A DNA stretch of 64,000 nt from Bryoerythrophyllum caledonicum (lineage: Eukaryota; Streptophyta; Bryopsida; Pottiales; Pottiaceae). The DNA lies in the NCBI GenBank assembly GCA_963971425.1, contig OZ020514.1, forward strand, positions 41,267,158-41,331,157, read 5' to 3'. Each line of letters opens with the position of its first letter. Positions within the stretch are counted from its first letter, which is position 1. The notes under the pieces were generated by a model that searched no databases, was not told the DNA's origin, and saw only the letters and a list, made by a program, of their open reading frames with translations. Made by a program: the position numbers and the translations under genes. Positions 24,046-36,166 of the stretch are shown here, one piece after another.

Positions 24046-24732
24046 CTAGATGGTACATCCGCCAATTTCTTCAGAGATTTTCAGAGCTCCAAAGTCCTCT
24101 ACCTCTATAAAATTCTCAGCCACATGAGGTAGACGGACATTTCTCCTCCTAGATCTAATCAAAGAAGTTTTCAACTGCTTCTGATAATTAACATTATCAT
24201 GGAGAAGTTGACCAAAGGTAACGTTGGCCTTCTATTCCTTGATATCTAGCAGAATATCGTACTCATCCACCTTGATCCTAGTTTCCGGTTGTACGAGTGT
24301 TGGTTGATCAACAAATGTTACCCTTCTTCGTCCAATCTCGGGGCTCCAGGTAAGTTCCTCTCGTACTTCGTTACCAATATCCGGAAAAAGAGAGGAGGTC
24401 TCGACCCATTTTTCCAACTATGTTATTTTCGGAACGATTTCACTATCCGAGCTACAAAACCTTCCGGATGTTTCCGGAGTCCGACTTCTTGCTCCGGCAC
24501 ACTTTGTCCTATGTACTTTCTTTTTTTACTACCTCGGTTATGGGTGGAGCTACGCATACTCACCTAGTGAATGTCAACTCCGGGTAAGGTCGATTGCTCT
24601 ACCCAACACCGTCAGATGTTCGGATTCTCTACCGCGTCGTTGTGACTATAGTTCAAGGCAATCTACTTTCTGGGTGGTACCTCCACTTGCTTGTAAAACG
24701 GCCTCCGCTTGGCCGGTTGCTGACATTCCATA

Positions 24733-25996
24733 CTACCTACAGTTTTGACAAGGCAGCTGTAGAGGGGCTCCATGTCCTCCTCTCCTTGGGCATTTTGACA
24801 CATAGTGCCCAGGTTCTCCGCAAGAATAGCAGAGTCCGTAATGACGCTCCGTTGTCACCGGACGTTTGGGGTAACGAGTTGTTCCTTGTGGATCTTCGGA
24901 AGGATGTCCAGAAACTACCTGTCTTCCGGGTGAATTCCGAGGTGTCACCATGGATTACAGTCCTCTCTCTCTTCCGTAGGTCGGAGCTACCTGATAGACT
25001 GGCACCATATCCGGCTCCTCTTCCTAGTACTCTGATGCAGCGTAAAATACGATCCCCTCCTCGTCCACAAATTATACCATTTTTGGAGGCACATGTGGAC
25101 ACTCGTTTGAAAAATGTCCGGATTGCCCGCATCTGGTGCACCATACGTTGTTCCGGATTGCCGGAAGTGCTCTCCTAGGTTTGTTGTTATCCGCCAATTG
25201 AACCTTGATGGCGGCCAGGCTGGATTGGATGTCTTTTATCATCCACCGGTTTCTCGGAAGCTCCTCCTTGACCTTCACAACTACCCGGTCTCGCTCTTTC
25301 CGGTACCCCTTGGAACTTAATGATATCCGAGGAGGACTGAAATCCTCCAAATCTTCATCTTTGCTCGACTGGCTCTCCGTGCTGCTCGAGTCGCTGGATC
25401 TAGATCTGAAACTTGTATCTCTCTTGTTCTTCCAAATCTGCTTGCCTTGCCTGGAGCTCTTGGTTTTCGATCTTGTACGGGCTTGTCGCAGGGACTGCTT
25501 TGAGTTTTCATAATTTTGGGCCACCTCCATTGCTTCCTGTAAGGACTGAAGTCGAGCCTGTTTGACATGGAATCCCATATTTTCCAGAAACCCTGCAACA
25601 TACCATTCAATTTGAACGCTCTGTCCATGTCCGGAGTTAGTTTGTAAATAAGACTCCAAACTCTCTGTCCGTACCTCTGGACTGATTTGTTTGACTTCAT
25701 CTTCATCTTAGAAAACTTCCCTAGCGTTCGGGCTTCACCACGGACTTCCCGGAACGTCTGGAGGAAGGTTGCCGTAAGTTGATTCCAGTCAATCCAGATC
25801 GGTTCCGGAACATCTTGGTACCATTGCAATGCTTTGCCTTTAGCAATCCTTGAAACAAGCGAAGCTTTGTGTTGTTGTCCTCCTGATTAGCGGTAGCGGT
25901 TTCGTTGAACTCACATAGCCAGTCGTCCACATGCTCCCTTCCGTCTCCCTTGAACTTCCGATACTTCAAGCGAAAGGTAGGTTGAGCCAACGCCAT
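24733..25996 (-). pseudogene. Ty3/gypsy Gag with two CCHC zinc knuckles
   Basis: Starting at ATG 25996 (MALAQPTFRLKYRKFKGD), the first part matches the Retrotrans_gag pattern (DDWLCEFNETA, LQWYQDVPEPIWIDW, FLQTFREVRGE). A Ser/Lys/Arg-rich region follows, then two CCHC knuckles: CTRCGQSGHFSNEC (about 25136-25095) and CYSCGEPGHYVSKC (about 24832-24791). At least two frame changes are needed to join the pieces. Two knuckles instead of one is not rare in plant gypsy Gag. Confidence 0.8.
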
Positions 25997-26270
25997 TTCA
26001 GTAGTTGCTGTTGTAGAAGGTTCTCCGGTCTCTGATGCGTCTCTCCTCAGTGATCTGGGCGGGATGAGAGATCAACTTCCGGATTGACCAGCTATTGTTG
26101 AGTGAAGCTGGAGGCACAATATGTCAAAGGCACAAGTGTGACATAAATTTAGAGAGAGAAACTTGGAAGATGATGCAGAGAAACTAATTTAAGCTGCAAA
26201 CGAGATGTATCATGACAACTCAGTTGGATATAGTATGAAGATCATGGGGTGGCATTGGAATCCTTAGAGG

Positions 26271-26621
26271 ATGGAGTTGGTGCACGGTTTAGGACCAAGA
26301 CCATATTACAACTCAGCTGGTGAGCGAGCGGTAGAAACCCCGGAACTAAACAGAGCTTATCGTGGGACTCCATTAGCTGAGAACACCGGTACAGAGGACT
26401 TGTTTTGGGAAGAATGCTACCATTGTAAGCGACTACTGGTGGCGGAGCTTGATGCCATATTGGATGAAGTTGCTCCGGAGGTGAAGGAACGGCTAAATGA
26501 TGGAGACATACCTCAATATTTGGAAATGGTGATTCCCCCTGAACGCCATGGATATGGAACACATAGTGTTGTTCGTGCACAAGGCAGTACCTCCTCCAAC
26601 CCTTCAAGATCGCGACAGTAA
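26271..26621 (+). CDS. Small unrecognised ORF, possible fragment of a transposon protein
   Basis: An open frame of 116 codons (ending at TAA) encodes an acidic peptide with EECYHCKRLLVAELDAILDEVAPEVKERL. The same frame continues upstream beyond an in-frame TAG (26262-26264) with a plausible peptide (GWHWNP), so the real start may be further left. I recognise no domain. It lies just right of the gypsy 5' end and may be flanking sequence or part of another relic. Confidence 0.25.
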   Translation: MELVHGLGPRPYYNSAGERAVETPELNRAYRGTPLAENTGTEDLFWEECYHCKRLLVAELDAILDEVAPEVKERLNDGDIPQYLEMVIPPERHGYGTHSVVRAQGSTSSNPSRSRQ

Positions 26622-28294
26622 TTTTCCAAGGAAAAATAAAGGAAATTGTGTAATATGGTCAGCAATAGATTTTTCCTTCAATTAGAATAATGGAAATTCC
26701 TCGTCCATGTTGTTGCCATTATGGACATAGCCATATAGATATAATTGTTTATGAAGGGATATTTTTGCCCATTTTGAATTTATTAATATCGAGGTTCAAA
26801 GTATGTTTCTACTTTGCCAATTCTACTATTTATTATCACGTCAATCCCATTGTCAGAATTGTCCGCCCCATCCTCACCGCCATTAGCTTTGAAAAGGCTA
26901 TCCATAAGAAATTTCAAGGGAGAAGGTGATGCTAAGCCGAATCCTAGCCCAAGCCCGTCCAAAAACCCTGTCAAACACAAAATACAAGTTCCCATGTCTT
27001 TCACAATGTCATCGTTGAGTAAGACATGTGCATGGACTTTGGCATGGGGGGGCCGTATTTTCATGCGAATTGTCACTAGCTAGTCAATAAACTAGACAAG
27101 ACATCCTACGAGGAATCCGATCTTAGTTTTTTTTAAGAGTTTTGCTTAAAAATTAAAAATAAATACAAGGGTCAAAAGAAAAGATTGGAACAACAACAGC
27201 TTTATTATCGACAACTCAATTGGAAGGAAGAGATGGAGAAAGAAATACATAGAGACAATCAAAATTTTCTAAGACACTCTAGCAGATTTGAGATTTTTAG
27301 TACCAACTAATAATATTATGTACTTTCACATTGTCGAAAAAATATTTAAGTTTAGTGGAAAATTGCATTTTATTCCTAGTCAAAGATTTTCACACATTGC
27401 CACACATTGTCCGACAACGAATCGAGAAAAAAATTTCTTTCAACCAAAATAGAATCCTTGTTCAAATGACAAGGACATGGAATCCTGGTGACATGGACAA
27501 TGAATTCCAAGGACAAGGGAGAGGGAGAAGCAAAGGGAGAGGGAGAGGGAGGGGGATTAAATATTATGCTATTTTGAAATATGAAATTTTCATCAAAACT
27601 AGAGGGAGAAGGAAAAAAAAACAAAAAACACAAATAATGAAGATGAGAAGGACGGATTTTTCTTGAAAAAAAAAAATACTTTTGCTATGTTGGATCTATT
27701 GAAGGTAGTTGTAATTATGCACATGACATACATTTCTTTGCAATACGTAGGCATGAGAGTAATGCACCAAAAGAAGCCCTTAAATCAATACCTTCTAAAC
27801 ATAAAATGACATAATTTTCACAGAATATGACAGGAAGATATATTCATTGCAATACTATACAAAAAAAACATTTAGAAAATAACATTCATCGTTTTTCCTA
27901 AATATTCAATTGATGTTGAGACTCTAGGCACTTCTATTGTTTGCTATCCGCATCGAGATTCACATACGCCCGATCTCTAGGCATTATTTATCTTGGTTGG
28001 CTTGCGTGCGGCAAGGATGCACCATCATTACCCCGCGTTTGGAATCCAGGAGATGTACAAGGCATCTCATTCTCCGTCTCCGTAGGTTGCCGTCACTTTC
28101 TAGCCCAGCCTTGACTTCTAGGAAAAATCATTTAATATAACGTCTAGTGCCACGGCCCTCAGTCGTGCCTGATGGTACGTTTTTCCTGCAAGCAAGTCCT
28201 CTTCTACACTAGAAGCTTCTTAAATACCATCCAAACGACTATATAATCGGTTGAATTGTGTGGTGGTGAGCGTTAACTCTTCCAATGATTTGTA
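26622..28294. other. Noncoding stretch with purine-rich patch
   Basis: AT-rich with no supported gene. A purine tract of GGGAGA repeats lies at 27515-27555 and another at 27600-27625. A moderately conserved-looking ORF at 26783-27076 on minus has no recognisable domain. Confidence 0.45.
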
Positions 28295-28550
28295 CACGGT
28301 TGTCTACATAGACGGACAGGGGCCCAAAGACAGCGGACGGACGGATAGTCGGACAGACGGACAGGACGAAGAATACCCTTACCGAACAAATGCCTAGAAT
28401 ATTCTAGAGAATATCCTCCAAATCTATGGGAATATTCCCGAATATACCCAAATATTCTAAAATATTCTCTACCGGACGGACAACATCCTCTATTGGACAG
28501 ACAGTCGGACGGACGCACACTACCGGACGGACAGACGCCGAACAACCATG
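28295..28550. mobile_element. 256-bp non-autonomous hAT element with perfect 8-bp target duplication
   Basis: GATTTGTA at 28287-28294 and 28551-28558 flank the element. The ends CACGGTTGTC and, inward from the right, CATGGTTGTT form imperfect terminal inverted repeats. The first 35 bp are nearly identical to the element at 20430 (GTTGTCTACATAGACGG through AAAGACAGC), and CGGACGGAC words fill both subterminal parts. The short central part contains repeated AATATTCC/GAATATTC words instead of the GC-rich centre of the longer relative. Confidence 0.9.
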
Positions 28551-28656
28551 GATTTGTAATGCGGTTTGTCTCCCACGCCTGGCAATAATGTCATTCTCTT
28601 AAGATCATAATGCCACCCCATTATGTTGTTGAAAAATATCTTCAAGCCAAAATCTA

Positions 28657-30340
28657 GTGGTTGATTTGGATACAAGGCCTCTGTTGCCTTCATTCAATTC
28701 TCTAGATCGTTTAATGTGCCAACTCCCTCGTTTGCTGCAAGAAGTTGTGCGGATGAGACGTTGTATCTCCAATTCCACTCGTCGGGTTGTCCAACATTGG
28801 CGCCAACGTCAAAATCTAAGTGATCTTCTCGGCAATACATCCAATGGCTTGGCATGAAATCCCGGAGGCCAAATTGAAGATACAAGCAGGCATGATGAGG
28901 CGATGTACAAACAGTGCATGTACGCTTTTGGATCATATCCTCGATTAGACATTATGGGTGGTACAAACGACCACATGATCCAAGCGTGAAGCACCCTTTT
29001 GGGCCCCACGGACTTTGGCAAATGGCACACCATGATCCATCGTTGGTCCTCTCATCCATATTTTGTGAACATCTTTGATGCCGCCAATCGTCTTGTGAAT
29101 ATTCCACTAGTGATCCTCTTTCGCAATACGCCCCTGATCAATGCTACCGTTGGCTTTAAACACTCGTGGATCTATGCCTTTCCAATTTCTTGGATACATA
29201 TCTTCTAAAGTTGGCAAGGACGTGAGTAACAAGGCTCTCAACATACGGTTGGCTTTCCATTCAACAAAAATCTTTGCCAACTCTGCCACATATTGCTTTG
29301 CCTTTGTGGAAGCTAAGTGCGTGCCTAGCATCATGGTTTCTTGCTTGTCGTGGAAATTGCAACATTGTGTTGTAAAGTAGTAACATCTGCCTCCTACTTT
29401 GATTTTTGAATGTTTGCTTCTTGTAACTCCATGCGGAAATGGGCCATGGTGGCAACCAATTTGTTCCTCTCTGCTTCCAAGGTCAATGTATGCATTGCCA
29501 CTTCTCTTGCATGCTCTTCCATCAGCGCCTTGTTTGAAGAAAATTCCGCATTTAATTGTTGGTATTGTTGTGCCGTGCCATTTGTGATATTGACACCGAC
29601 CCCTCCATGTCTCATTACTTCTGTTTGTCCTAGCCCGGGACGTTCACTTCCACTGCTAACTGGCGTGTTCAACTCCACATCCATTTCATCAGTGTTGAGG
29701 ATGCAAAGTTCATCATAAAGATGGTTTAAGACCACCACTTCATGAACTCTTGCTATAGTAGCTCATCACTTTGGCAATTTTTGACCCGGTGGCAACGGTT
29801 TGTCCAATGGATCAACCAAACTGTTGTTGGTGCGGAAATATTGTGGAACGAGGTTCCTCGAAATGTCAATTATGGGTTGCTTTGTAGAAAGTAGGCGGCC
29901 TAGCTACTTCCCAACATTGCCACCAACAGTCACCGATTGGTGAATTGTTGACCAATCAACCCGCTTGTACAACTCACACTCCGCATACACCATTGTTGCT
30001 ATCTTCCTTGGAATGCTATTATTAGGCCAACGTCCTTGGTGTGAGATGGTTCGTAAATTCTCCGAGAACCTTTACTTCAAATCCACATCTGTAATGGCAT
30101 TCCATAAGAGTTGTCTATTGCAGCAATGATCCTTGTGAAATTCCTCAGGATACCACTGGTCGAGGTGCACAAAACCAACAAGGTTGAAGGCCTGTTGACA
30201 TGTCTATGGATCTAGCACATCTTCCTAACCATTGTACGCCAAGAAATTGGGGTTTCTGAAAATATTCAACTCCAAAGGCACCCCTTTCTTTGGTTTCTTT
30301 GAAGTACCCGCTTCCATGCTTGGCGCGTTTGGCATCCTTC
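28657..30340 (-). pseudogene. Unrecognised decayed gene with coiled coil, probably of a hAT-like element
   Basis: On the minus strand, fragments in changing frames read NIFRNPNFLAYNG (about 30270), AFNLVGFVHLDQWYPEEFH (about 30190), PLDKPLPPGQKLPK (about 29790), a coiled-coil stretch ending EAERNKLVATMAHFRMELQ (29480-29420) and KQYVAELAKIFVEWKANRM (about 29295-29240). More than eight stops or frameshifts are present. No domain is recognised. A GCGGATGGG-type array and a TTGTCTACAG end lie just upstream at 30.57-30.97 kb, the same arrangement as the hAT gene at 33.6-36.2 kb. Confidence 0.45.
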
Positions 30341-30569
30341 GGCCCGCATCATCTCCACCACTGCCTTCTATTGCCAAAAAAATTCAAAAATTGCACCACC
30401 ACTACAAAATGCTTTTACTGGCTATCCTTTACTGAATGGCTAAGCTCGTAAACAAAACTATTCTAATATGGGAATCCCGGCAGTACCTAATCTTCATAAA
30501 CACCCTAAAACTAATTACACTCTAAAATAGTGCTAAAATAACCACCAAGTATGCACTTCAAACCGTACA

Positions 30570-30975
30570 CAATCGTACATGCCCCATCCGCCTCCCATCT
30601 ATTGCCCATTTGCTCCCTATCCGCGCCCATCCGCGCTTGTCCGCTGCCCATCCGCTTCGCGTTCGCATCCCAATCGCCATCCCAATCCGCTCCCCATCCA
30701 CACTCGTCCGCACCCTGTTCGCTTTCTAGTCCGCCCTTCAACCAGGCCCCATCCGCGCCGTGTCCGCATCCCAGTCCTCTACCCAATTTGGTCCCCATCC
30801 GCACCCATCCGCGCTCGTCCGCTGCCCATCCGATTCCCGGTCCGCTCCCCATCCGCGCCTTATCCGCGCGGCAATCGCAGCTCCGAACTATAGGCCCGTT
30901 CCGCTCCCAGTCCGCGCCCCATCCGCGCATGATTTGCGCCCCCATCCACAAATTAAACTGTAGACAATTTTTTTA
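30570..30975. repeat. CCCATCCGC array (GCGGATGGG family) with hAT-like end
   Basis: Some 25-30 copies of CCCATCCGC and variants (TCCGCGCCC, CATCCGC) occur between 30582 and 30950. They end beside CTGTAGACAATTT at 30958-30970, whose reverse complement AAATTGTCTACAG matches the GGTTGTCTAC termini of the short hAT elements. The array sits directly upstream of the decayed minus-strand gene. Confidence 0.65.
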
Positions 30976-30989
30976 ATTTTAGGTTGGTA

Positions 30990-31450
30990 TTAAATATTTG
31001 AAATAATGACTTTTAAGAATGAGAATGAAAATGGCTGATTTAATGAAAACCACACACCGATTAGCAATAAAAAAAATTATTAAAAAATATAATGACTTCT
31101 AAGTATGATGTGGAAAAGAATAAGTTTTTTTGGTATGTGCTTGCAGCTTGATAGTGCGTGACAATGTGTTGCAAATTTAAAAATTGGCAATTTTGAAGGT
31201 CTCCTAAAATAAAACAGAGCTCAGAGCTTAAAGATTATACGAGGATGAAAAAATAAGAAATGAAGACTGAAAAATCCGAATGATAAAAAGATCGGTTATC
31301 CCACACCTTAGTATGAATAGCATATTAAAAAGTTTGAATAATTAACATCTCTCAAAACATGCACAAATAAAGCTCTTCTATTATATGAAGATGGAAATGT
31401 AGAAAGTATCAAATTCAACACCGAATTGTTGAAAACATGACTAATTCATT
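30990..31450. repeat. Direct repeat copy 1 (AT-rich, about 460 bp)
   Basis: This stretch and 32180-32650 share ordered blocks: AAGAATGAGAAT, AAACAGAGCTCAGAGCT, ATACGAGGATGAAAAA-TAAGAAATGA, AAGATCGGTTA, TTAGTATGAAT and ATAAAGCTCT. Similarity looks like 70-75 percent by eye. Function unknown; it may be an old duplicated repeat or a pair of LTR-like ends. Confidence 0.5.
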
Positions 31451-32179
31451 ATTCAACAAATCATGCATAATCTTCTAGGCAATGTACATAGCATAAGTAT
31501 TGCCGCCAAACACACAAAAGGGAATATACCACCGGCAAGACCTTGCCTACCAACACAAAAAGTTCCTCACATCCCATCAAGGCACCTCAAACAACGTACT
31601 CCTCCTCACATCACATGTCAAATTGCTAATCACTTCAAGAATCCACGTATATATATTTTACAAAAAATCATTTCTGGGCAGTAATCTTGGCAAACTAATT
31701 CCAATTGACTCGGCGTGTGCTCAATTGGCTAAGGTTCGTTTTGTGACCACCCTCTCTTGACTATCTCGATTGTTGAATGCACGAAGCATTTTTCATCTTC
31801 TAATATATTGCCATGTTTCAAGAGTCATGCTCGTGTGTGTAAAGGTCTCTAACGCTCTGACTTCCATAGCTTCTAGCTTTCTAGCTCCATTCTCAAAACA
31901 TTAAGTTCTTGATTCAATTGTCACCACGTACGGTATATACTCTTAAAAAGTAGAGGGATGAGGTTGGGTTGACAATATGGTGATTTTGGTGCTACTGAAA
32001 CATAGAAATGGAGGTTGGCATGTGGAGCGGGTTCCCATGCAAGATCTTCGAGCAAGTGTGAGCGGTTGTGACGGTCCTTGACACGTGCAAGTATTGCGTC
32101 GTATGAAAAGTTGTTCCTGTTTATTTTTGTAATATTAGCGCATTGGGGATAACATGTCATTACAATAGTTCAAAACAAT
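31451..32179. other. Noncoding stretch between the two direct repeats
   Basis: AT-rich with no recognisable gene. A short minus-strand frame at 31921-32160 has no recognisable domain. Confidence 0.4.
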
Positions 32180-32650
32180 GGTGCATAAACATAAGGTACA
32201 AGAATGAGAATCCAAATGGCCAATTCAAATAAAACCTCAAACAATTTAGGAGAAAAGAATTAAAAAAAACACATGAAGACCTTTGAGGTTGTTATGGGAA
32301 AGAAGAGGTTTTGTTAGTGTGTGTTGGATGGTGTATGACAATTTATCAAATGTGTCAAAATTAACAATTATACAATTTTAAATACCTTCAAAAAAAAATA
32401 GAGCTCAGAGCTCATAGGTTTTACGAATTTGAAAAAGTAAGAAATGAGGAAGGATAATTTGAATGGTTGTAAGATCGGTTAACCTACATTTAGTATGAAT
32501 TTCATATTTTAAGAATGGAATTACAAACATCTTCAGAAACATACGTAGATAAAGCTCTGTAATCATGCAAAGATGAAAAATAGTAAACAACAAATGCGAA
32601 TCCAAATGGTTAAGAACAACACCAAATCATTAAATTATACTACCACATAA
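32180..32650. repeat. Direct repeat copy 2
   Basis: Partner of the copy at 30990-31450, same orientation, about 1.2 kb away. It includes AGAGCTCAGAGCTCATAGG, which itself carries a small inverted repeat (GAGCTC AGAGCTC). Confidence 0.5.
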
Positions 32651-32880
32651 GCTAGCGACGTACACCTTAAACATCTATACAAATAAATTGCTATGAATCC
32701 TTTGATTAAAATTTTAAATATTATAAATAGACCTCGTCGTATGTGTATCGAAAAATTTAAGAAATCCCACTAAAACTTAAGTCCACATTCAAACTGTAAG
32801 GTCATATTCTTCTATGCATCGTGGATCCACGTCGGACTCGTCTGTGCTCTCTTTGTCGTTGGATTGAGAAGTACCACTTC

Positions 32881-33480
32881 TCAATTGTAGGTTGTTGTAT
32901 CGAGTAATGACCAACCTCCTTTTTGGAAGAGATTCCTTATCGTCATGTAATCCATCATCTTCCAAATTGGATCTTCCGTGTGATGGGTAGTAATCTTCAT
33001 CAATAAATAGAATGGTACTCCCTTCATTCCTTCAATGTCTCTTTGTTCCTTGTGTAGTCCTGCGCCGTCCACAATTACTTGGGTGCTAGTAGAAGCTTCT
33101 CCGCAATGTAGAAGAACTGTAGTTACGTCGATTCTACTCGCAAATACATGACTACGAGTCATCGGCCAATGTTGTATTCCAACTTGGGAAGACGCTTCAA
33201 TCTCTATGGTTGCTGCATTTCCCATAACTTCATCAAAGGGTGTGGATACCCTTCCTATGATTGAAGTTGGATTACATTGTAGACTTGAATTCCAATTGCA
33301 AACCGACCTTGACGGTGTTAAAGACGTATGACCAGCCGGTGTAGGAACCTCTTCTTCCCGATGATCCGGGAAATGTTGCCCTTCATCAAGAAATGATAGC
33401 GAATCACTTTAAGGTTGGAAGGCAAGTCAATGTTTGCGTAGACCGCAAATTTGTCAAGGCCCCCTTTGTGGTTGCGCCTT
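32881..33480 (-). pseudogene. Unrecognised ORF downstream of the hAT transposase
   Basis: A 114-codon frame ends at 32881 and continues upstream through frame changes (KGNISRIIG, SIIGRVSTPFDEV). It contains QVIVDGAGLHKEQRDIEG and DPIWKMMDYMTIRNLFQKGG. I recognise no family. Position and strand suggest it belongs to the same element as the hAT gene at 33589-35420. Confidence 0.35.
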
Positions 33481-33588
33481 AACTAGCACAAAGTTGTCCA
33501 AATAATGGCCCATCATCATCTCCACTTGGGTTCGGAGGACCTTGAACATGTTGTTGTGGTGGCTCGCCTTCATTGAAATAAAAAACCC

Positions 33589-35420
33589 CTATATCTCCAC
33601 CTCTACCATCACCATCGCAGTGTTGACCATCCAAGTCCCACATGTCATCACCCACACGACGACCACCACCACCGCCATCATTGAATTCTCCACTATCATC
33701 GAATAATCCAAATTATCTTCATCTATGTCAAGATCACCAAATCCGTCATTCTCGATTGGATAACGTCCTTCCTCATTTGCATCATGTGAATCTTCGCCGT
33801 TGCTTTCATCATTGAAATTCACACCGTTTAACTCAAATCTTAAACCAACCGTTGTTATCCTTCGATGCCTTAGGAGCTTAAAATTTGTGTAAATGTATAC
33901 GAGGTCCTCCGCCCGAATATGTTTTAGGCAATTGAACACATTGAACATGGATTTCCAAATCATGCATTACCTTCCATGCAACGCCCATAGCAGGAGCATT
34001 GTCGTCCAATACACGGAGAGTAAGTACCACCAGCAACACCATGTACTCAAAATTCACACAGGTATCCCAAAATCTGTTGGAGCATATCACATGCCATGCA
34101 AAGAAGCCTTTTGTATGTGTAGCTGGGGCTTTTGTCTGCAACTCTGCGATGAAAGAATGTCATGTGTCATCAACCACCATTCTCTCTAGGGCCTAGCGAA
34201 CTTGGAGGAGGTGTTCAATTATGATGAAGTTGGTTGCAAATTGTGTCTCATTGGACATACAAATAGCCAGGCTTGGTGATAGCCTTTGGAAGATTCTTGT
34301 GGAGCGTGGTGGTTCTTGATGAATGATGAAAAAAACCTAGCCTTCTTCACGGTCCTTTTCACCCAATTTTCTTTGCCCCAATCCTTCAATGAGTAGATCC
34401 AAGCAATGAGTAGCGCATCCTTGAACATAGAGATGGGGAATCGCTTGCATGATGTCACGGCATGCGGACGCCATGACTGGAGCATTATCAATGCATACTT
34501 AGACAACATTTTGGGGCCCAACTATCTGCAAAAACGGTCGGATTTGAGAAGCAAAGTAGAAGTGGTCCTTATAATTTCCCATTGTATCAATGGTGCCTAG
34601 GAAAACATCCTTTTTTGTGCTCGACTGGACAACATTTAGCAATGGTTGTTTCTGAACGTTGTCCCAACCATCACTACATATTGTAACTCCATATTTTAAT
34701 ATAGAGTCACCCATTTTCTTGTTGATCCTTCTTTCTAGAACCGCTATTTTGTTTGTCAACAACTTTGTACGGACGGCGTTATAGGACAGTGGGTTGTATG
34801 CCAACATTTGTTCGCGTGCAATTTCATGAACCGCTTTTGAACAAGCAGGATGCCCAATGACATTAAAGGGGATGTTTACTTTGTAAAAAGCATTAAACCA
34901 AACCCTATCCAAGAGCTATTTTGCAGAAGAGTTGAACTCCTTGGTCAAAGATAGCTCACATAGCTCTCGAGGTTCTGTCTCTACCCGTGTCGATTCCACA
35001 TCACCCATGGTTTGCAAATTGTGAACTTGATCCACATCATTGTTCAGAGACAGTGGTAATAAAGGTTCCACCCAAACTTCATCCTCGCCGGCTCCACGGA
35101 GGAGTTAATCGTTGGCAACATTAGAACGATCCGAGACACCCCCATCACATACTTGAAACAATACACGCACATGTGGAGGCACCATCCTACACACTTGAAC
35201 ATCAAGTCCTGCAATGTTATGAGGACGGTATCCCATGTGCGACAACATTTCGTCCGCTCTATAGGACATGGTGTGAGAACAAAATTCACATTTCACTTGT
35301 CGTGCAAATCTTGAAGAAGTGTTATCTATGTCTTTGTACCATAGATCCCATACAAAATTCCAAAGCGACATGGTGTAGCAAGAATGAAAGTGCCACCAAG
35401 AGCTCTTCAAATCTTCCTCA
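33589..35420 (-). pseudogene. hAT-superfamily transposase with BED finger and DUF659 domain, frameshifted
   Basis: Reading leftwards from 35420: a BED-type zinc finger (VKCEFCSH...LSHMGY, about 35290-35220), then a frameshift. Next come VIGHPACSKAVHEIA (34860), GVTICSDGWDNVQKQPLLN (34690-34640) and FLGTIDTMGNYKD, the DUF659 signature found in plant hAT transposases. CIDNAPVMASACRDIMQ, the CATHCLDLL region and TQFATNFI (34500-34225) follow in a second frame. An acidic Asp/Glu-rich part ends at 33589. At least three frameshifts and an in-frame stop disable it. It lies downstream of the GCGGATGGG array at 35.54-35.94 kb. Confidence 0.75.
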
Positions 35421-35539
35421 ACAATGGGATCTCATGCAATGCATTCTTGTACAAAGAATTTAAGGTCTCGAAACGCACTATGGGAGAATAGCAAGGTCAC
35501 CTTGTGAAGGTGAGAATTTATACAGAAATTCCTAGGGGA

Positions 35540-36166
35540 CATGCAATTGGTTGGGCGCGGATGGGCCGCAGATGAGGCGCCGACTAGCGGACGTTGCAAC
35601 ACACGGGTGAAGGACCTTGGGCGGATGGAGGCCGAACGGGGCTTGATGAGAATTGCGGATGGGGGTGGATGGGTAGTGGGTTGGGAGCGGATCGGGGCAG
35701 ATCGGGATTGCGGATGGGTAGGAGGTGAAAAGCAGAAGAGGAGCGGATAGGGGCGGATGGATGCAGATGGCACGCAGATGTGGCCGCGGATGGGGAGTAG
35801 ACGAAGAGTCGTGATGGAAAATTTTGGATATGACGCGGATGGGAAATGGACCGGGGCTGCAATTGGGAATTGCAGATGGTGTGCGGATGGGATCCGGATG
35901 GGGAGCAGAATGCCCAGACAGGGCGTGGATAAGGATTGCGGGCACTGTTGTAAATTATTGCACATGTAATTACCCTAGTTGATGACATGTCCACACATGT
36001 GGCGATTCCGTCATATCTTTTGGAGGTAAATGTAAATATTGCATATCTGAATGTAAATAAAGCCCTGTCAGGATGTTGTTGCAATCCGTCATATTGACGA
36101 CATGACATTGTGTCGAGACATTGTGACGGATTTGATTGCCGTCACAACACAGTAGACAACCTTCTA
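35540..36166. mobile_element. Right end of the hAT element: GCGGATGGG array and terminus
   Basis: About 25 copies of GCGGATGGG and variants fill 35545-35945, directly upstream of the transposase. They are followed by an AT-rich part, an imperfect inverted repeat TTGTGACGGA/CCGTCACAAC (36120-36147) and AGTAGACAACCTTC near 36151-36165, whose reverse complement GAAGGTTGTCTACT matches the termini of the two short hAT elements. The exact last base and the target duplication were not resolved. Confidence 0.6.

Larger units (their letters stand above)
19713..26100 (-). mobile_element. Decayed Ty3/gypsy retrotransposon interior (gag-PR-RT-RH-IN)
   Basis: Read on the minus strand the order gag, protease, reverse transcriptase, RNase H, integrase is that of Ty3/gypsy. 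The sequence is saturated with TCCGG/CCGGA. Stops and frameshifts are frequent. TAG at 23111-23113 lies in PVR-stop-RQYR and TAA at 22940-22942 in VR-stop-DF, where gypsy consensus has Gln, compatible with C-to-T change. The integrase is split by a hAT MITE. The left flank is unit A; the 5' LTR was not recognised. Confidence 0.85.

Noticed and set aside
30551-30976. Pro/Ser-rich proteins on both strands
   Set aside because: Same cause: multiple frames across a tandem-like array with no start context or homology.
35432-36108. Long overlapping minus-strand frames
   Set aside because: They cross the GCGGATGGG array upstream of the hAT gene and are composition artefacts.
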